Assembly (NCBI RefSeq): GCF_032854445.1
Contig: NC_088305.1
Coordinates: forward strand, 26,126,628-26,190,627
DNA from: Liolophura sinensis
Taxonomy: Eukaryota > Mollusca > Polyplacophora > Chitonida > Chitonidae
Reading direction: 5' to 3'
DNA: 64,000 nucleotides
Part shown: in pieces, positions 8,275 to 21,006 of the stretch
How the letters are laid out: each line of letters opens with the position of its first letter
How positions within the stretch are numbered: position 1 is the first letter of the stretch
Program-made: the position numbers and the translations under genes
The notes under the pieces: model-generated
What the model saw: the letters and a program-made list of their open reading frames with translations, nothing else
Told to the model about the DNA's origin: nothing
Databases searched by the model: none

Positions 8275-8480
8275 TGAAATATTTATTTATTTTATCTGAT
8301 TGGTGTTTTACATCGTTCTTAAGAACATTTCACATTATTTCGCAACCATATGTTGAAAGAAAACCAGGCAGAGCCATGGGGTAGTTCACGACTATCCACA
8401 GTTTGCTGGAAGACCTTCCCACGTACGACTGGAAAGGAAGCCAGCATGAGCTGGAAGGCTCGTGAGTCGTTGTACTGTGT
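8275..8480 (-). mobile_element. SINE family A (diverged)
   Basis: Antisense copy: TCTGATTGGTGTTTTACATCG, CAGGCAGAGCC, CTTCCCACGTACG and GGAAGCCAGCATGAGCTGG in order. Confidence 0.85.
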
Positions 8481-9061
8481 AAATATACTAACAATTCACC
8501 CAGGGAAGCCCCATTGTACGTAAACAAAAAGGCAAAGGAAACACTAAAATAAAGTATTTATTAGATCAAAGGCCATTAAAGTCAAGAAAAATTGCTTGAT
8601 TTATTTTTTGTAGAATTTTTCTAACCGACCAAAATATAAAAAACATAGGATTCCTTTAAAACATAGGATTCTATTATGGCCTGTTGGGACCCAGGGGTAC
8701 CAGTGACGTCAGAGCAATATTTTTGGCTTGAAATGGTTAGTTTCAAGGCCCATTTGTTGAGTGCATTCATAGCTCCAAATAAAGATTTTGCATTTTGAAT
8801 TATGAAATAATTGTCAAGTGCCAAAAAGCTGAATTGACACCACCAGTCCAAGCATGATCAGAAAAGGCCACAGTAGAATCCACAGTTTTAAATGCATTTT
8901 ACTGGGTCGAAAAATATTCTAAAAAAATAAATGAAACTATTTTCACGGACCATATTTAATGGTGTTACACCCAACACATATTTCATGCTAGTGTGTTCTT
9001 TACCTTATAGGAAATGTATATAGTACTTGTATCTAGAAACGGATGTTTAGCGTCGAACGTT
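8481..9061. other. No gene recognised
   Basis: AT-rich spacer. A 76-codon minus-strand frame (8621-8851) shows no family resemblance; AACATAGGATTC occurs twice at about 8642-8671. Confidence 0.5.
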
Positions 9062-9226
9062 TTATCGTTCCACCGTACGTGGGAAGGTCTGGCGACAACC
9101 TGCGGATGGTCGAGGGTTTCCCCGGGGCTGTGCCTGGTTTCCACCCACCATAATGCTGGCCGCCGTCGTATAAGTGAAATATTCTTGAGTACTGCGTAAA
9201 ACACCAATCAAATAAATAAATAAATT
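9062..9226 (+). mobile_element. SINE family A (3' half)
   Basis: Starts CGTACGTGGGAAGGTCTGG, includes CATAATGCTGGCCGCCGTCG and ends AAACACCAATCAAATAAAT. The tRNA-like head is missing. Confidence 0.9.
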
Positions 9227-9514
9227 TTATCGTTCCAACTGACCAGTAACTGACATTTATCCAGGACAAAAAGTTTCTTCTTCCTTGTCGTCCGCTTTAT
9301 CCCTTGCAAACATATATCAATGTAGTCTCCAAAAAACAAACGCATAGTCTCCCGGCAAAAACTTCCACCCGTAACTATTCACACAGTGGACCCTTGGTAG
9401 GTGGAGTAATAGAGCTTATACACCATTACTACATGTTCCAAATTGTTTATACATAATTGGCACAATTCTGACGCCGTGGTTATTATGAATTACAAGTTAG
9501 GTATGTGTAACTTT

Positions 9515-9658
9515 ATTTGTTTATTTTATTGGTGTTTTACGCAATACTCAAAAATATTTTATTTGTAGGACGGTGACCAGCATTATAGTGGGAGAAAACC
9601 GGACAGAGCCTAGAGGGGAAACTCACGATCACCCGAAGGTTACTGACAGGCCGACGTG
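9515..9658 (-). mobile_element. SINE family A (3' half)
   Basis: Antisense: TTATTGGTGTTTTACGCAATA, GACCAGCATTATAGTGGG, GGACAGAGCC. Truncated at the core. Confidence 0.85.
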
Positions 9659-10972
9659 TGTGACATTAACAAGTGTGTTCTTGAAACCTGGCTACATCCA
9701 GTCACTGAGTGTTTGAGTAAGGCGGGCAATATTTCGATCCATGATTACACATTTCTTCTACAGAAACTTCCTTTTTTACCTTTAATGTTTGAGAGTGTAC
9801 ATTTACGTAGAAGCATCGATTGCGTCCAGTCGTTCACCAGGTAACGGCACGCGATTTATCAATACAAACAAGCACAAATCGTGCTCACTCACAGTGGGTC
9901 GTGTTGTAACGTTATTGGTTTCAATCTTTGTTTTATCTTTGTTATCTCTTACCCAGGGCACAGGGTCGAAAATCAGATAGGATCTTTCCCGTTGTTTGGC
10001 CTATTGTAATGTGTGTGCACCACTTACAAATCATACGATTCACATTTATGTCAAATCTGGACAGAGCAGGACGAAAAGCATGTGCGTTAAGACATACATA
10101 TACATCAACGAACAATCGTATACCAGTCGTCTATTATAACGGGCGTGGCATGTCAACAATCGAAAGAGTAGTTTTCAGATGGCATTCACCAAAGAACTAG
10201 AAGGTATTTAATGCAAGAAATCACTAAGTGGTTAATGTTGAATAAATCGCAATTTATGTCCTCGTATACATTTAATTGCATCATATACATGTACGCACTT
10301 GCAGGATGGAAGAATGGTTGGTTGGTGTGTTCTTTGATTTGCATGAGATTTGGTGAATTCGTCAGAAAATTACATTTTGCTTGTAGCTGGTAGAGCTACG
10401 AAATTAAGCAAAGAATCATCGGAGGACTATAGTCGCTTACTAATATCGTACATTGATCTCATTAGGTAGACACACAAACCAAACCTGGCATTTGCACACA
10501 AGCAGTTGAACACTAAACCCAACGAAACTGTCCCCTAAATTGTTTATTAATTTTTTCTCACTTTTATTTTATTTTATTTTATTTTATTTTTTGACTAGCG
10601 AGAAATAAGATAAATCTTGTGGGAGCACATGTAGGTGCTGTCTAACAACAGTGTCCGCAAAATTTAACTTATTAGTCTATTCGGAACATTTCGGAAATAG
10701 TTAATTTTTTGTGATATCATCTCTTGTGAACTAGCTTTGGATTGTTCTATTAAGGTCTGATGATTTTCAGGCGCTAGAAATAGTATGAAAAAAACACACT
10801 CTGCAAAATATCGCCTCAAAAACCCAGAAACTTAGAAAATAATAACTTTTTCTTCCTTCTTGTCAACACTTAATTGTGAAAAAAATGCAATTTTAAACGG
10901 GTTCAGTACATTCACACATTACTGCTTACCTTATGTTCACTTTAGCGTTCCACAATAAATCTGTCAACTCGC
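9659..10972. other. No gene recognised
   Basis: Several short frames overlap without domains or splice signals. An (ATTTT)n run is at 10565-10592. Confidence 0.5.
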
Positions 10973-11068
10973 CAGGGCTGCATATGATACAGGGCTGCAT
11001 ATGATACAGGGCTGCATATGATACAGGTCCGCATATGATACAGGGCTGCATATGATACAGGTCTGCAT
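10973..11068. repeat. 18-bp minisatellite
   Basis: Five tandem copies of GGGCTGCATATGATACAG with minor variants (GGTCCGCATATG), then a partial copy. Confidence 0.95.
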
Positions 11069-11349
11069 TTTCTTTTCGGCAGGTATCGGATGGCAGTGTT
11101 CATACTTAATTCAAGTCATTTTTCATTGTCACAGACAACGCTGTGTAACTCCATCTAGGGGACATACGTGAATTATTCATGGAGTCTTCAGACGGGTACC
11201 AGTGGACAAAAGTTTGGTTTGGTACAATTCCAGGTAATATCGCCTGTAAATTAGCTCGTCTACGTATGTATGTAACCCAATATTTATCTATTTCACCGTT
11301 GTTTAACGCTGGACTCAAGAAGGTTTCACTTTTACATTGCGGTGAAGAA

Positions 11350-11500
11350 AGCTAGTGTCATCAGGGTAAACCACCGACCTTTGGCACATTACTCACTAAC
11401 TTACGCACATGTGACGTACAGATATTCTCTTCAAAGAATGCTGGATCAGGCAAACGGCCACATGAGCGTCGTCGACCTCTTATTGTTACCAAGGTAGCAC
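11350..11500. mobile_element. Family B SINE-like fragment
   Basis: GTAAACCACCGACCTTTGG and ATGTGACGTACAGATAT match the family B copy at 53.66 kb and the middle of 13.3-13.7 kb. Confidence 0.6.
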
Positions 11501-11649
11501 AAGCAGCAAAAGCAGGGAAAAATACAAATTCACTGTCCAAGCCTATTGAAGGGCAGGCGTCGTTAACCACTGTAGACTACGACAGGCGCACAGTGAATTG
11601 GAACAAACTTAGAAACCGTAGTACGAGGTAAAACACCAATGGAAATAAA

Positions 11650-11982
11650 TAAACATTTATTTATATCATTGATGTTTTACGCCGTGCTAATGAATATTTT
11701 ACTTATACGACGGTGACCAGAATGATGGTGGGAGGAAACCGAGCAGAGCCCGGGGAAACCCACAAAGCGTAATGACCCAAGAGTCCCTCACTAATGCGGT
11801 CCCAGTGATTTCAAGTCCAGCTCATGCTGGCTTCCTCTCCGGCCGTAAGTGGGAAGGTCTGCCAGCAACCTGCGGATGGTCGTGGGTTCCCCCTGGGCTC
11901 TGCCCGGTTTCAACCCACCATAATGCTGACCGCCGTCGTATAAGTGAAATATTCTTGAGTACGGTGTAAAAGACCAATCAAA

Positions 11983-12029
<47 letters not shown>

Positions 12030-12035
12030 ATATAA

Positions 12036-12066
<31 letters not shown>

Positions 12067-12100
12067 ATATAATAAATAAATAAATAAATAAATAAATCAT
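11650..12100. mobile_element. Inverted pair of family A SINEs plus (AAAT)n tail
   Basis: 11650-11768 is an antisense 3' half; 11772-11985 is a sense copy with remnants of the tRNA head (B-box region TTTCAAGTCCAGC). Four bases separate them, so the tails face outward and the shared cores could pair. The sense tail runs into about 110 bp of AAAT repeats with TATAAT interruptions. Confidence 0.9.
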
Positions 12101-12239
12101 TATATTGAAGTATCGAGACGAATCTAAATCTGACAGAAACTATCCTCTACAGAGTATCTTCCAAAGTAGGATATTTGAACAGTTGCAATCAAGGCACAAG
12201 TGTCAATCCTCGGTCGATTCTCACCTAAGGCCTTAAAAG

Positions 12240-12500
12240 AGGAAGTTGTGGCTTTCGGGCTTGGCGTCCAGCATTAAGGAGATAGTGCAACGACTAGTTG
12301 ACCCGTATCAGTATAATGGCTCGGGCGGGGCGGCTTACTTGCCCTCGGTACGGCGTCTCAGTGAAGCACTAGATAAAAGAGCAGTGGAAATCAATCCTGC
12401 AACGATGTGGCGCATTATATGCACTCTAAGGATTTCCTCGTCGTCATATTACTGAAAAATTATTAAGTACGACGTTAAATCCCAAGCACTCACTTCTAAA
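12240..12500 (+). mobile_element. Family C SINE-like element
   Basis: Ends with TTAAGTACGACGTTAAATCCCAAGCACTC, the same 3' module as 34.4-34.78 kb and, inverted, 33.08-33.37 kb. The GTACGGCGTCTCAGTGAAGC middle is degraded. Confidence 0.65.
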
Positions 12501-13320
12501 CCATTACTTGTGTTTTCCAACGTCAATGAAACCTGTGCACAAATCCGTCCACCTTTCTCACTTTCTATACCGGTACTTTCTAAGCTAATATTTTCATGGT
12601 TCATGTTGAACGTTATTGCAACAATATGATCTTGCAATTGTTTACACAGAACGTCCAATTTTGTTCACGGCTGGTATTTCAATATCTGTCTCGACACCTG
12701 TATTCCACAAAACTCTCCGCTTCAAGCGAAGGCGACATATTCGCAGTTTCTAACGTCTTTTACATCACGTGCTTCAGAATTCAATCCATTACTGTCACTT
12801 AGGGAGACTCTATGACCATCAGGAAATGCTTAACGGCTGACTTAAACTCGCACCATATGCTTCGTTCTCAGCGGGTAACCTAATGCCTAGTCATTTAAAC
12901 AAGTCGCTTCGAACCCAAGTACCTTGTCAATTTATAATGCCTTTTGTACACGGGTCTATGTGTGCTTTTGTACAGACCTTACAGTGTGTGGCAGTTCAGG
13001 TTTATTATGTATTTGTCTATATATCGATCAGAGCCTGAGTATACGATCTAATTAATTATAAGCTGTCCAGTAATACAGATACATGTACCAAAGGCTAAAG
13101 CTTGAAGAGAAAAAACAGACCGGCGATGACAGAATGATACTAGCAAATGGGCTGACATAACTGATGAAATGCAGTCTCGTGTTTTTAATTTATCTCCATT
13201 AATGTGTTATTCGAACTGATCGTGGGAATACTTAAACAGTGGCGGTTTAAACATCCCATATAACAATGGTTTAAATATGATTAGGCAAAACAATACAATG
13301 ATGTTAATAATTTATAAGAC
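12501..13320. other. No gene recognised
   Basis: Two overlapping 68-69 codon frames on opposite strands (12449-12802) have no recognisable content. No repeats stand out. Confidence 0.5.
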
Positions 13321-13321
13321 A

Positions 13322-13690
13322 TCACTGGCCGCATAGCTGTCAGTTTTATCGGTGTTGGAAACCGGCGTGCAAGGGCAAATCCCTGGTCATTGGCAAGTAA
13401 GTGATGAACTTTCCCACGTCTTCCGTGCAGATATGAACACCACATTGGTGGGAGACAAGACAGGTGGTTTTCAATGACTGTAAGACTACGCAAATGGTCT
13501 CACGAGAGTGGACGCCGTTTAGCATCAGCAAAGCCGCAAACTGTGAGAGGGGGGGGCAACTATACAAACTCCATGTCTACATCCGGGTTTGAACCCGCAC
13601 CTTGTGTGCCCTAGTGGTTGAAGAGCAAGCCAAACACGTGAACTACCAGAGCAGAGCTCGCTCCTACTTACAATAAGAAACGTGCGGGTT
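13322..13690 (-). mobile_element. Family B SINE-like element (longest copy)
   Basis: On the minus strand a tRNA-like head (TGGTAGTTCACGTG... then GTGCGGGTTCAAACCCGGATG, a good B box) is followed by a body containing GTTCATATCTGCACGG and ending in GGTTTCCAACACC. Related pieces lie at 7.8, 11.35 and 53.66 kb. Copy number and shared order support an element; the class is inferred from the B box. Confidence 0.6.
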
Positions 13691-15661
13691 TTGTTTATTT
13701 TGTTTTTTTTTTACTGTGTACGGTAAAATATGAAGTACAAGTGTACTTACGAGGTGGTGTGGAAAATCTATCGTCACTGGTTACTTAGCACCCATAGCTT
13801 ATTATTGCATAATTCATATAGCATTATCGACCGTTTACTGAGGCCCCCATTAACAGTTAGGTTGTCAAACACTGTTTTCTGTTAACCCCTGCTGTAAAAG
13901 CGCTAAACGGATTGAGCTTAACCGCCCTGTGGAACGTAGGCCCTCTGGAAGTGCGATAAGCGCGAGACTAAACCACACACAGAACAACTATCGTAAGTCA
14001 AAGTTGACTTATAACTAGCGATTACGAAGTATACAGCGTTCACCTCTATAGATGTGTTACTTGGCTTGTCATTGGCACAATGACTCCAGCTATAGTGCGA
14101 CAGCCTTGGGCACGAAAATCAACCACAGGGAACTGACAGGAAAAATCACTCTACCGTTAAACATTTGGAGGGAATGAACCTTAGACAAGCTCTTGGTTGG
14201 ACTGGCGTTTATCTCATTGCCCTTGTGAATATAGTTGGCTATTGTAATTTGACTTTATATGGCAGTGGTCATTGAGCCCCTCATACCACAAGGGGTGCTA
14301 TCGCTCAAAACTCTCCGTCAACGCAAGTCACTTCCTAACTACGTAAAAACAGACCATTCTGCTTGTTAGGCTGCGGTACTTGTGAACATCATCTTTATTT
14401 TACAAAACAGAAACAGTGACGTGTTACACAAAAGAACGAAAGAGTGCACCGCTTCGACGGACTTATTTTAGGCGGGCAGTGTTCGTCATTCCGTCTACTG
14501 TTCCTTGTTTAGCACAGCGGTAGACTTTGTTTTGATTCATCGCCACTGGATTCCGTTCAAGCCTCAAGTGATGTTTGGAGTGTTTGTCGTCACCAGGTTC
14601 TTCAAGACAGCAAACAACTGAGGCCTTGGGAGTGTCTGTTTACGACAGAAAAAGTATACGGCGTGATCAACTCTCCACGCCCATGGTTTTATTCTTCCAA
14701 CGAAGGAACTTTGTGTTTTATCTAAGATCAAACGATCATTGTGAACTCCTGGCTAACTGTTGGTGTTGAGACCCACGATAAGGAACCATTAGACTCTCAG
14801 ACACGGTTGACTGGGACTGACAAAATTCAGACAGGCGTCGATTTTTTCCGAGCAGGTGACTTAAGAACAAAGTTAAGGCTCAAGTAGAGCATACATGGGA
14901 AAAACGTACCATTGTAAGGCAATATTAATGATGCAGCCTGAAAGGAGCAAATCTATATATTATGGAAACATATGAAAAAATGTGAATTGTGGCAGTGAGC
15001 GGTAATATTGGAAGAGGAGCTTTCACATTTGAAGTGAGTTGTATCAGAAAGCTTGTCTGGCTTGTCCAAGATCGCATTTCGCACAGAACAAACTTGGTAC
15101 CTCTATGTAATAGCAATCTGCTTACTATCGTGTTAGACATATCCTTGATGGCATTCTATAGCATTTCTGTTTGGCCAACTTTACCTGCTTGCGCGAATGG
15201 AGCTGACAATGCAGTGCGGATTTCTATACCTCTGTTTGGTCAGCAGCACTTGCTAGAGAGAACGGAGCTAACAAAGGCACTGGAGATTTGAGATCGTTTG
15301 GCTGCCACTCTTTTCAAAAGTCTAGATAATTTTGAAAATACTATAGACCCTTTTGTGAAAACGCCATTTCTAAACGATAGCGTCACAAAGTCGGTACGAT
15401 AAGCACAACACCAATCTGTGTGAGGTAGGGTTACTGGGTTAACACAGTCCCAAAGCTAACACTTCTTCAAGAGATTACGTGACCGAGGCCATCCGAGTTG
15501 GTAAACTACTGCAAAGTATTGGATTTCAGTCGTGATATGGAGACGTTGTGGTTAGCGGGAACGGTGGAGCGGTTGGCTGTATAGCGGAACATTGGCCGCT
15601 GGATATAGGCCTACCCAGGGTAAGGTGGATTAGGCCTTACCTGTACTTACTTTAAGCTTAC
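13691..15661. other. No gene recognised
   Basis: Unique-looking sequence. The longest frame (14989-15291, 100 codons) has no known motif or consensus splice context that I can see. Confidence 0.5.
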
Positions 15662-15729
15662 CTGTCCGACAGTCCATCAACCTGTCTGCATAATTCAGCC
15701 AGCGCCGTCCACGAATCTTGGCCCCCAGT
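15662..15729 (-). CDS. Candidate internal exon, unknown gene
   Basis: A 68-nt minus-strand block with acceptor CCTCATTAG| and donor GGACAG|GTAAGC. Read from the first base it gives GQDSWTALAELCRQVDGLSD without a stop, which looks coding. No partner exon is identified and I do not recognise the protein. Confidence 0.27.
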
Positions 15730-16601
15730 CTAATGAGGAATGATGTATACGTGAACACGCGAGGTGAAACGGTAATGAGTTGATTGTTCAACCTTCAGCC
15801 TGTGTTGACTGGGTCATCATACAACACGCGATCAGTTTGTTTCCAGCCCATACATATTTCTTCACCAACGTCGATGACCGGCTGATTTCTGGAACATTTA
15901 CTAGGTGTTTACAACACGAAATTATCTGGCGTTTTACCATGGAGTGATTTAAGAATGATAAGTGACGTATGTCGGCCACATACCGAACTTCAATTTCACT
16001 TCCCGAGTCTTGGAAGTTAAACTGTGTCTTTTAAAAAAAGCAACGACGAACTGAATATTCATAAACAGTATATCTTTGTTGGATTATGACATGTAACCTG
16101 ATTTCTATACCAAACTGGTGTGTAGTCACAGCAGGTGTTTAAACATCTTGGCATTGCTGCACACTTCATTGTGATTTTGTACACTTCAGATTTTGAAACA
16201 GAATGTAGTTTCGGTAGCCATGTCTCCTTTAAAAATGGCATTCAAGTTCAAAGTAAAACTGACCGAGTTGGTTACAAATCTAAACAACGTTCAGCTATTT
16301 TTGTGTACGATATATACCGGCACGGTGAAAACAAGAATCAGCAAAGATATTCCTTTTTGGCATGTTTAAACTGAAGATTATTTTCAGTGCATTAATGGTT
16401 TGCCGGATAATCGTCCTAAACAACCATCTTGTTAAAGACTTAGATCTATTGTCAACCCAGTGAATGGACTGTCAGTTGTGCTGCGGACGCATTTGTTACT
16501 CTTTTTGACATTGTTTGTTCGCGCTTGGTTGTTTACCTTGTCTGTTTTGTTATCTTGTCGTCGCTGGAAAATCGATACCGGGTCAGTGGATACAGATATC
16601 G
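15730..16601. other. No gene recognised
   Basis: Short overlapping frames only; nothing with domain character. Confidence 0.45.
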
Positions 16602-16705
16602 ATGAGTGGTATCATGAGCTGTTGTGTTACAGTCCTCGTGGTTGTTAGTGGAAACCGTGCTACAAGAGTCAGAGGCGACTTCTATACTTCAGCTGTGGAG
16701 GAAAT
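16602..16705 (+). CDS. Candidate first exon with signal peptide
   Basis: ATG 16602 (or in-frame ATG 16614) opens a hydrophobic leader (SCCVTVLVVVSG) followed by RVRGDFYTSAVEEM and a donor (GAAAT|GTAAGC). The leader plus FYTS..EM resembles the start of the prolyl 4-hydroxylase alpha N-terminal region (FTS..QM), but 12 residues cannot prove it. No second exon is found to the right. Confidence 0.28.
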
Positions 16706-16794
16706 GTAAGCCTACATACCGTACACGTGAGTATGATTTGCTGTATACCTGATGTTTACCAGGCTTTCATATACTAGGAGGTGAGACAGCTGAT

Positions 16795-17690
16795 ACCATA
16801 ACAAAATTATCATTAGATATGAGTAAACTATAATAGTGAACAATAATATAAATATAGTAAATTAGACATGAGTAAACCATAATAGTGAACTATGATGTAA
16901 ATATAGTACATTAGATATGAGTTAACCATAATAGTGAACTATTTATTTGAATTATTTGATCGGTGTTTTACGCCGTGCTCAAGAATATTTCACTTATACG
17001 ACGGCGGACAGCATTATGGTGGGAGGAAACTTGGCAGAGCCCGGCGGAAACCCACGACCATCCGCAGGTTGCTGTCAGACCTTTCCACTTACTAATAGTG
17101 AACTACGAAGTAAATATAACAATAGTACATTAGGCATGAGTAAACCATAATAGTGAACTATAACATAACTATAGTACATTAGATATGATTAAACCATAGT
17201 AGTGAACTATAATATAAATATAGCACATTAGATATGAGTAAACCATAATAGTGAAATATAATATAACTCTAGTACATAAGATATGAGTAACCTGTAATAG
17301 TGAACTATAATATAAATATAGTACATTAGATATGATTAAACCATAATAGTGAACTATAATATAAATATAGTACATTAGATATGAGTAAACCATAATAGTG
17401 AAATATAACATAACTATAGTACATAAGATATGAGTAAACTGTAATAGTGAAATATAATATAACTATAGTACATAAGATATGAGTAAACCATAATAGTGAA
17501 CTATAATATAACTCTAGTACATAAGACATGAGTAAACTGTAATAGTGAACTATAATATAAATATAGTACATTAGATATGAGTAAACCGTAATAGTGACCT
17601 ATGATGTAAATAGAGTACATTAGATAGAAGTTAACCATACTAGTCAACTATAACATAAATATAGTATAAGATTTAATCATTGAAATATAA
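16795..17690. repeat. 49-bp AT-rich minisatellite
   Basis: Units of the form GTAAACCATAATAGTGAACT followed by ATAATATAAATATAGTACATTAGATATGA. About fourteen copies, split by a SINE at 16945-17090. Minus-strand frames rich in Tyr/Ile here are repeat artefacts. Confidence 0.92.
16945..17092 (-). mobile_element. SINE family A inserted in the 49-bp array
   Basis: GTGTTTTACGCCGTGCTCAAG, CGACGGCGGACAGCATTATGG and CCGCAGGTTGCTGTCAGACC, interrupting the array on both sides, so it is younger than the array. Confidence 0.92.
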
Positions 17691-19900
17691 TATACAAATA
17701 TATACATTGTATAAGGGACCAGGAGTAACTAATTAAATAATGACATGCAGTAATTTACATGTCGCAATGCTTTACAGGGTAGCCACGTTATTGCTGCAAC
17801 ACTGCCGAAGTCATAACAGATCTTTCTTTACACGCAGAGGGGGAGTTGGTGGGGAAAAGGAAGCTGGGGCAGGGGAGTAAAAGGTGTGTGGTATGAAATA
17901 CAAGACGGTTTACAAAACGCCCGGGACGTAAACATTCACATGTGTGTGGAAAGATGTTGTCTGAGTTCTAATGATTCCTAGAACATTAAATATATCCAGA
18001 CCATATCATAGTGATAAATCGGTTTAGTTTACCTTCAATATTATCAAGACACCTTTCTTACCCCATTCGTAGTCTATAAGAAAATGTTGAAAAAATAATG
18101 TGAAGATTTAAAAAATTTATTTTAAATTAGAACATTTATAGTGAAGTCTTAATAAAAAAAAACATTTATTCCTTTAAGTTCAGCCATTTACTTTCTGTTA
18201 CGGCTTTGATTTGAAACACTATAATTTTTATTAACAATTTACAATAATCTAATTATTATTATTATTTTTATAATTATTATTATTATTATTCGAAACGAAG
18301 TTCATCATTTAACTGGTGGTATTATCTGCCATTACCCAGCGTGAATTACGCCCTATATCACAATTTAGGTTGCAATCGGTTCCGCATCGTTGTTTGTTTT
18401 TTGTAACCATGATTAACCATGTTTAACCCTTTATTCTCTGCAGATCACACGCAACAGTTTCTGACTGTGTTGCGAGTCCTATTAGTTCCAAAAGGGAAAT
18501 GTTAACAGATGTTAACGCCTTTTACACCAGTTCAGTCTGTTTCATTTCAGTTGTAGCCAAAGTATAAGGCTTACCATTGCTATGTTTAACTACCAAGTCA
18601 CCTTCATGAATCGCACTTTTTTTTTTATTTTGAAAGGAGAAAATCTATACTAAATATTATTCATATGTATTTTAAAAAATCTGAAATAAATATAATATTA
18701 TATGTCAATTATTTATTTTATTGAAATTGTTGGTATTAATACAATGAAATAATTGGTTTAATGTTTCTTCTGATTTTATACAGATTTGAACAATAGCTTT
18801 GCTGTCGGACAAATTATCATGATAGAATAAGCTACTCATTTACCGTTAGCAAAAAAGCTTTCACTAACGTCTGGCTTGTACAGGAAGGGAAGTGTATGAG
18901 GTAAAAGATTTAGCAGACAAGGATATAAACAGTAAAGTTAAGCAAGAAATGTGCCAACCGTTCTCTGTTATTGCAATAATATGGCAAAATGCATTAGTTA
19001 GACAAATATACATAATCGAATAAATGCAACAGAACTAAATAATGTTACACCGATGTGAAGCCAGCAAGTCCATGGGTTGAGAAATCAAATGCTTTTCATC
19101 AAAATCAGGCAAACTTTTTGAAGTCAACAAACACTGGATTCGAACTTCTAACCTGGTCGTTGAAAATCTAGAGGTGTAGAAATGCAGGTTTGTAGAAATG
19201 TCACAGTTGAGAAGAGGTAGTACCTCAACTTGTTGTTTAGATAGACATTATTAAACTGGCGTGAACCTCTGTGATCAGCCATGCGGAAACCCTTTAAAAG
19301 CTTGGCTTCAATAATTGATTAGAGGAGGTGGTTCATGGACACACTGGTATCAATTTCGATTCACGCCCTTTAAACAACATTGAAGAAGGTAAAAAGGTCA
19401 CACACTTCAAATGGTATTCTCGACACCTTTATATTAACTTGGAAAACTGCGAGGTCGTTTCGTATGGTTGCTTCAGTGATGAGCTTTGTGGCTTATTCTT
19501 ATCATGTTATACAGCCTCGGTAGGTATTTTGTGCACATTATTTCACAATAGTTCATACAGATAATGAAAAATCCTGGTATACATAGCCAGGTTATAAAAA
19601 CATATCATTACTTGTTCGTAATATTGGCTTGTACAAGTTTACTTTCAGTTCACTTAAGCTATATAGAGGCAGGCTGGAAGTACTCATTTATTTTCTCCTC
19701 AATCGCATGTTAAATCCTTTTTATCTATTTATTATTTGTTTTTTTTTATTTATTATCTATCGCCAGCTGTGTATTATATGAACAATGTTTGCTATGTCCG
19801 TAAGTAAAAGTAATTATGGAAATATTTGAAATTTGCCTGATTGTTTTTGTACATTTTTGCCTGTCAAAAGCCGCGTTAACAAAGTTTCGAAGTTTTCTTG
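17691..19900. other. AT-rich spacer
   Basis: Contains an ATT/TTA microsatellite at about 18250-18293 and poly(T) stretches. A 78-codon plus frame (19328-19564) has no recognised content. Confidence 0.5.
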
Positions 19901-19904
19901 GGGC

Positions 19905-20016
19905 ATGGTTTATACTACCGACTCTCTCCGGACGTGCGTACGGAGGTCTGACAGCACCATAATGCTGGTCACCATCGTACAAGTAAAACATGCTAGAGTA
20001 CAGCGTAAAACACCAA

Positions 20017-20048
<32 letters not shown>

Positions 20049-20052
20049 ATAT
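19905..20052 (+). mobile_element. SINE family A (3' half)
   Basis: CATAATGCTGGTCACCATCG, TAAAACACCAATTAAATAAAT and an (AAAT)n tail; diverged. Confidence 0.8.
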
Positions 20053-20741
20053 ACTACTGACTTGTAAATTGATGAAAGCTATTTTCTTCAAAGTTGTAAC
20101 ACACACCCACCCCACCCCACCCCACTCCAAAATGTACATCACTGGTAATATTGCAATATCACTACAATATTTAGAAAAACTATGGTTCTGATATGCTCCT
20201 GTGAGATGATGGACGAGTTTGCACATACGGGTTAGACCTCACCAAATCAATCTTAGTTTATCTTTTAATGTTTTCCCACTTTAGATATCCACAGTATGTA
20301 TTGACATGACCGTGCACGAGCTATTCAACGTGGTTTGTTTGTCCAAGCCGGGCTTGGGAGTTGGTTTTGTATACCACTTAGCAAACACATTCAAAGAGAT
20401 TAAATTCGGTCTGTTTAAACTATCGTGAATGTGAGTTGAACCGTAATTAGAACTCCGCTGACAAGTGATCAATAGTGGGTAATGGAGAAGTAGCTCTCTA
20501 GGACATTGAGGTCAGAAAGATCAGTTATATGGGATATCTATATTACAGTCATTACTCTGTGAATATTTAGAATATGCATCTTTCTCACATGTTTGATGGA
20601 ATATTAAAATCACCGAATATGGTTACTCAGGTTGCAAGCCCTACTCCAGCTTTTGTTATTTCGGCTGATGCTTAACTATGTCAAGAAATTTGTCAAGTAT
20701 CTGTCAAAGATTTTTTTTGGTTTACTTCATAAACTTGCCGT
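20053..20741. other. No gene recognised
   Basis: Includes a short CCCCA repeat (about 20108-20128). No coding signal seen. Confidence 0.45.
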
Positions 20742-20815
20742 TTTTATCCACCCACAAATATGACCGCCGTTGTATAAGTGAATATGTCTTCAATACAGGC
20801 AAAACACCACTCTAT
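20742..20815 (+). mobile_element. SINE family A fragment
   Basis: CCACCCACAAATATGACCGCC...GTATAAGTGAATATGTCTTC...AAAACACCA; short and degraded. Confidence 0.55.
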
Positions 20816-20948
20816 GAACGACAGAAATATCCTCAAATTATGGCTTATACACATGTAAATGTTTGACAAAATAATAATGGAGATATTCCACAATTTCTAG
20901 AATAGATGCCATATATGATTTTCCATTTCGCTTTATTTTCTGCAGATC

Positions 20949-20990
20949 ATGACAGACTTCGACTACTCCCTGTATAGCAAGAAGTCATAG
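20949..20990 (+). promoter_or_regulatory. 13-codon upstream ORF
   Basis: The exon opens after a good acceptor (TTTATTTTCTGCAG| at 20945). The first ATG encodes MTDFDYSLYSKKS and stops at 20988-20990, 16 bases before the main start. Such a uORF can lower or gate translation of the downstream ORF by reinitiation. A regulatory role is inferred. Confidence 0.45.
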
Positions 20991-21006
20991 AAGCAAGAGA
21001 CCCACC

